Assembly (NCBI GenBank): GCA_000824785.1
Contig: CCNB01000016.1
Coordinates: forward strand, 5,843-69,842
Origin: Mesorhizobium plurifarium
GTDB taxonomy: Bacteria > Pseudomonadota > Alphaproteobacteria > Rhizobiales > Rhizobiaceae
DNA length: 64,000 bases
Reading direction: 5' to 3'
A program made the translations under genes and the position numbers. Positions 60,656 through 64,000 of the stretch are shown piece by piece. Each line of letters starts with the position of its first letter. Within the stretch, counting starts at the first letter, position 1. The notes under the pieces are model-generated. The model ran no database searches and was not told the origin of the DNA. It was given only the letters and a program-made list of their open reading frames with translations.

Positions 60656-61275
60656 CCTTTCCAGGCGGCGAATATCGAAACGGCAAACAGCAGCAGCCCT
60701 GCGGCGCGGCCTGCAATTATGGTCGCTTGCGGATTGTCGACCAGCAGCCCTCGGCTGCGGCCGGCGGTAACGGCGAGCCCGCCATAGATCGCAGCCTGCG
60801 TGGCGACCGTCAGCAGACCCATGATGGTCGCCTGCATCCAGATCGGACCGTAAGCCGGCTTCAGGAATTGCGGATAGACGGCAAGGATGAAGAGATGGGC
60901 TTTCGGGTTGATCAGGCAGGTGGCCAGGCCCTGGCGAAATGCCTTCCAGGCCGAGCGGCTCCCCGTGGGGCCGTCGTCGCCGACGGTGATCGAGCTTCGC
61001 ATCAGCGAAATGCCGATATAGGCCATGTAGGCGGCGCCGGCGACCAGCAGCGGCGTGAACAGCACCGGCACGAAATGCATGAGCAGGCCGACGCCGACCG
61101 CCCCGTTCAGCGTGTGCACCGCGCCGCCCAGCATGATGCCGGCGGTGGCCGCCAGGCCGCGATTGCTGCCACCGGTCAGCGCGTTGGCCAGCACGAACAG
61201 CATGTCCATGCCCGGGACGGCGATGATGCCGAGCAGAAGCACGAAGAACAGCCAGAGGTTTTCGGCATAGCTCAT
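60640..61275 (-). CDS. LysE-family amino-acid exporter
   Basis: 211 residues with six predicted helices, LysE/RhtB family. The N-terminal block LLGIIAVPGMDMLFVLANALTGGSNRGLAATAGIMLGG is the signature region. It exports amino acids or small metabolites across the inner membrane. The ATG at 61275 begins the first helix. It is divergent from a WYL regulator and shares the GTCAGTTG motif with it. Confidence 0.86.
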   Translation of the reverse strand: MSYAENLWLFFVLLLGIIAVPGMDMLFVLANALTGGSNRGLAATAGIMLGGAVHTLNGAVGVGLLMHFVPVLFTPLLVAGAAYMAYIGISLMRSSITVGDDGPTGSRSAWKAFRQGLATCLINPKAHLFILAVYPQFLKPAYGPIWMQATIMGLLTVATQAAIYGGLAVTAGRSRGLLVDNPQATIIAGRAAGLLLFAVSIFAAWKGLRAA

Positions 61276-61381
61276 GTCAGTTGCCTGTCGCTTCGGTCGC
61301 TTGCCCACAAAGGAATCTGTTGATTTTCAAGCGCGTAGACGGCCCTATAGGTCAAGCCAACTGACGAGGGTGTGTCAGTTG
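61276..61381. promoter_or_regulatory. shared operator region of the LysE/WYL-regulator pair
   Basis: CAACTGAC (61358-61365) is inverted as GTCAGTTG (61374-61381) around 8 nt, a perfect inverted repeat, and a third copy, GTCAGTTG (61276-61283), lies at the lysE start. Both divergent genes therefore carry the motif at their 5' ends. Confidence 0.6.
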
Positions 61382-61401
61382 CGTTTCAGCCGGGTGGAAA
61401 A

Positions 61402-62106
61402 ATGCGCAAGGCCTCGCGCCTCTTCGAGATCATCCAGATCCTGCGTCTGGCCAAGGGGCCGGTGACGGCGGCGACGATCGCAGAGCGGCTGGAGGTGACC
61501 GTGCGCTCGGTCTATCGCGACATCGTCGCCCTGCAGGCGATGCGCGTGCCGATCGAGGGTGGGCGCGGCATCGGCTATATCCTGCGCCCCGGCTTCGACC
61601 TGCCGCCGTTGATGTTTTCCATCGAGGAGATGGAGGCGATCGTGCTGTCGCTGGCGTTGCTCGAACGCACCGGCGACGATGAGCTCAAGCAAGCGGCAAA
61701 ACGCGTCGGAGCCAAGATCGCCGGCGCCGTGCCGCCGCCCCTGCGGCAGACGCTCGACGCCAACGCAATCCATGCCTGGGGCTTCGCGCCGCCATCCGCC
61801 GCCGCCGTCGACCTCGCCCTGGTCCGCCGCGCCATCCGCGATGAGGAGAAGCTCAGCCTCTCTTATCGCGACGAGGCGGGGCGGGCGACCGACCGCGTCA
61901 TCCGTCCGGTCGCGCTGATCTATTACGCGGAGACCGCCAACGTCGTCGCTTGGTGCGAATTGCGCCAGGCCATCCGCAATTTCCGCAGCGACCGCATCGA
62001 GGATTGCCGGCCGGCGGGCCTGTGGTTCAAAGGCGAAGGCGACCGGCTGCGGCAGGTCTGGGTCGACGGCTGGGAGATCAATGCCGCGGCCGCCGCTGGC
62101 AATTGA
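61402..62106 (+). CDS. YafY-type HTH-WYL transcriptional regulator
   Basis: 234 residues. N-terminal HTH: KASRLFEIIQILRLAKGPVTAATIAERLEVTVRSVYRDIVALQAMRVPIEGGRGIGY; C-terminal WYL domain: RPVALIYYAETANVVAWCELRQAIRNFRSDRI. This family often represses adjacent genes and can respond to nucleic-acid or small-molecule ligands. The ATG at 61402 was chosen for GGGTGGAAA upstream. Divergent from lysE with a shared inverted repeat. Confidence 0.87.
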   Translation: MRKASRLFEIIQILRLAKGPVTAATIAERLEVTVRSVYRDIVALQAMRVPIEGGRGIGYILRPGFDLPPLMFSIEEMEAIVLSLALLERTGDDELKQAAKRVGAKIAGAVPPPLRQTLDANAIHAWGFAPPSAAAVDLALVRRAIRDEEKLSLSYRDEAGRATDRVIRPVALIYYAETANVVAWCELRQAIRNFRSDRIEDCRPAGLWFKGEGDRLRQVWVDGWEINAAAAAGN

Positions 62107-62121
62107 TGATTTGCCCGACTT

Positions 62122-62922
62122 TCAGCGCACGATACCGCGACAGGCCCAGGCGACATTGGCGAAGGATCGCGGGCCGTCGGGCCTGCCGGCCTGATAGGCA
62201 TCGCGCACGGCGGCCTCGATGCGCTTCTGTTCGGCCGCGTCCAGCGTGGTCATGTATCTGCCGAGCGGCCCTTCGCCGGCGCCGATCGGCGCCCAGAAGT
62301 CGTCGAAATCCGCGTAGTCCATGCGGATCATCAGCTCGGCCTCGCTAACGTCGACGAGACCCTGCTCGGCAAAGGTCCGCTTCATCTCGCCCGGCTGCAT
62401 CATCGGCTGGAAGCAATAGCGGCTTCGCATCTGGCGCCCGCTTTCGCTGAGCGCTGCGACGGTGTCGATCATCATGCGCATGCCGGTCATGCCGCCGTAA
62501 TGGTCCCAGACCACGGCCGCGACCACGCCGCCCGGCCGCACGACGCGGCGCATCTCGGCCACCGCCTTGCCGGCCTCCGGCACGAAGTGCAGGACCAGCA
62601 GCGCCAGCGCGCGGTCGAACGCATTGTCGGCGAACGGCAGCGCCGTGGCATCGGCCTGGCTGATGGTGACGCGCGGATCGGTGTTTTTCTCCTTCGCCGC
62701 CTCGACGAAGACCGGCGAAAAGTCGATGGCCTGGATCTCGGCTAGATCGGCTGATTTTGCCAGCTCGAAGGTGAGGCTACCGGTGCCGCAGCCGACATCG
62801 AGGATTTTTTCGCCGCCGGCCAGACCGGCGAAGTCGATGAACTTGGGCGCGAGTCTTTTGCTCCAGCGGCCCATGAGCTGCTCATAGCCGGACGCGGCGT
62901 GAACGGTGAAGCTTGATGTCAT
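62122..62922 (-). CDS. class I SAM-dependent methyltransferase
   Basis: 266 residues. Motif I is ILDVGCGTGSLTFEL, with LPFADNAFDRALALLVLHFVPEAGKAVAEMRRVVRPGG as the methyltransferase-11 core. The acceptor is unknown; the family includes UbiE-like and phospholipid or quinone methyltransferases. The ATG at 62922 with GAGGGCGGG upstream was chosen over a longer frame with poor composition. Convergent with the WYL-regulator gene. Confidence 0.82.
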   Translation of the reverse strand: MTSSFTVHAASGYEQLMGRWSKRLAPKFIDFAGLAGGEKILDVGCGTGSLTFELAKSADLAEIQAIDFSPVFVEAAKEKNTDPRVTISQADATALPFADNAFDRALALLVLHFVPEAGKAVAEMRRVVRPGGVVAAVVWDHYGGMTGMRMMIDTVAALSESGRQMRSRYCFQPMMQPGEMKRTFAEQGLVDVSEAELMIRMDYADFDDFWAPIGAGEGPLGRYMTTLDAAEQKRIEAAVRDAYQAGRPDGPRSFANVAWACRGIVR

Positions 62923-63108
62923 CCCGCCCTCCCTTCGCTGCTTCCAGCCTAGACCTGCGCGGGAGCCATGCCAAGCGACGAAAGCAGCCGATCGTCCCGT
63001 GAGCGCAACCAGGCGTGGAGCGGGTCGGCGCTGGCCGGTCTGGCACGTTGCCGGGAACATGTACAGAAGCTAATATAGTGCCGACCCTCGCGGACATTGG
63101 GGGACGGG

Positions 63109-64000
63109 GTGAGCAAGATCCTGATTTGCGGTGGAGGCGTAATCGGGTTGTGCACGGCGGCCATGCTTGGCCGCGACGGTCATGACGTGACGGTCCTTGA
63201 GGCCGATCCGGCGGATCAGCCTTCGAGTTCCGTTCAAGGGTGGGATTGGGAGCGCCCTGGCGTCGCGCAATTCAGGCAGCCTCACAACCTCAGCTCGCGT
63301 TTCCGGATGGTCGCCGATCAGGAACTGCCCGGGCTGACGGATATATTGCTGCGCGCCGGCTGCGTCTGGATGGACTTCTTCGACCCTCGGTCGCTGCCCC
63401 CGACAATAACGGACAGGGCGCCCCGCCCGGGCGATGAAGCGATGCGCTTCGTCACCGGCCGGCGGCCAGTGATCGAATGGGCCGTGGCCGAGATGGCGCA
63501 AGCGGCGCCCAATGTGATGATCCGGCGGGGGACCAAGGTTCGCGAACTGGTCACGGGCGCTTCGGCCATTCCCGGCGTGCCGCATATTGCGGGCGTCCGC
63601 ACAACCTCCGGCGAAGAGATTCGCGCCGATCTGGTGATCGACGCGATGGGTCGGCGAAGCCCTGCCTGCGAATGGATCGTGGCGGCCGGAGGCCGCAGCC
63701 CGAGCGAGGAAGCCGAGGACAGCAATTTCGCCTACTTCACCCGCTACTTCACGGGCAGGCAGCGGCCGCGCCGAAAGGGCCGCCTGCTCACGCCGATGGG
63801 GATGTTCTCCATTCTCACGCTGGACGGCGACAACGACACCTGGTCGGTCACCCTGTTCACTTCCGCGAGAAATAAGGCCATGCGGGCTTTGCGCGACACG
63901 GCCACGTTCCACCGTGTCGTCATGGCCTGTCCCATGCAGGCCCATTGGCTTGACGGCGAGCCGATCACGCATGTCCTGCTGCTGGCGGGCGTTCTCGACC
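63109..64000 (+). CDS. FAD-dependent oxidoreductase, cut by window end
   Basis: The frame begins at GTG 63109 behind GGGGGACGGGG and stays open to base 64000, so only about 297 codons are visible and the C-terminus is missing. The N-terminal FAD site is LICGGGVIGLC (4-14), with DVTVLEAD (the strand-2 acid) and later LVIDAMGRRSP, the second FAD segment of hydroxylase-type flavoproteins such as halogenases or monooxygenases. The substrate is unknown. Composition is normal for the window. Confidence 0.78.
   Translation, partial: MSKILICGGGVIGLCTAAMLGRDGHDVTVLEADPADQPSSSVQGWDWERPGVAQFRQPHNLSSRFRMVADQELPGLTDILLRAGCVWMDFFDPRSLPPTITDRAPRPGDEAMRFVTGRRPVIEWAVAEMAQAAPNVMIRRGTKVRELVTGASAIPGVPHIAGVRTTSGEEIRADLVIDAMGRRSPACEWIVAAGGRSPSEEAEDSNFAYFTRYFTGRQRPRRKGRLLTPMGMFSILTLDGDNDTWSVTLFTSARNKAMRALRDTATFHRVVMACPMQAHWLDGEPITHVLLLAGVLD

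Overview
The window is GC-rich chromosomal DNA from a rhizobial alphaproteobacterium, most likely Mesorhizobium or a close relative in the Phyllobacteriaceae. The evidence is the chvG-chvI-hprK-manX-ptsH-ahcY neighbourhood next to pckA, AddAB of alphaproteobacterial type, a DivL-type cell-cycle pseudokinase, several rhizobial domain families (DUF2852, DUF2585, DUF1402, GT87) and copies of rhizobial intergenic palindromes. No rRNA, tRNA, CRISPR array, phage gene or insertion sequence was seen.

Layout. 1-5.3 kb: an isoprenylcysteine-methyltransferase-like gene, infC (which appears to start at ATT), a hydrolase, benE, a DUF2852 gene and a YgjP-type metalloprotease, then a large inverted repeat. 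5.3-10.8 kb: trpF-trpB-trpA-accD-folC. 10.8-16.8 kb: an accessory stretch with a VapBC-type toxin-antitoxin pair, then a GntR/FCD regulator divergent from an aminotransferase and a TRAP transporter, with a perfect palindrome between them. 16.8-29.1 kb: a cupin gene, then a long minus-strand operon reading divL, tsaE fused to an AmgK-like kinase, murU-like, addB, addA and probably trxA. 29.3-34.8 kb: ahcY, ptsH, manX, hprK, chvG and chvI, all minus strand. 35.1-40 kb: pckA, arfB, a BON-LysM protein, alkB and a GT87 membrane protein. 40-45.8 kb: a minus-strand his operon (hisB, DUF2628, hisH, DUF1330, hisA, arginase-like, hisF, hisE) followed by coaA. 46-50.2 kb: hslV, GNAT, DUF2585, hslU and a DUF1402 protein.

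50.2-59.3 kb is the most interesting accessory block. A three-component oxygenase (desaturase-type di-iron protein, Rieske ferredoxin and ferredoxin reductase, in the style of rhizopine MocDEF) is divergent from a LacI regulator, an inositol-type ABC importer, an inositol 2-dehydrogenase and a short-chain dehydrogenase. I infer a system that imports an O-methylated cyclitol (a rhizopine, or a legume methyl-inositol such as pinitol or ononitol), removes the methyl group oxidatively and feeds the product into inositol catabolism.

59.3-64 kb: a DAHP synthase gene preceded by an apparently leaderless aromatic leader peptide (Phe-Trp-Tyr-Phe-Ser-Tyr) and a complete attenuator, then a LysE exporter divergent from a WYL regulator, a methyltransferase, and a flavoprotein gene cut by the window end.

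Other points of note are DivL with Tyr at the phospho-acceptor position and clustered GANTC sites upstream, an AccD lacking all four zinc-ribbon cysteines, an arginase-like protein with Cys in place of a metal-binding His inside the his operon, and several palindromic repeat families.
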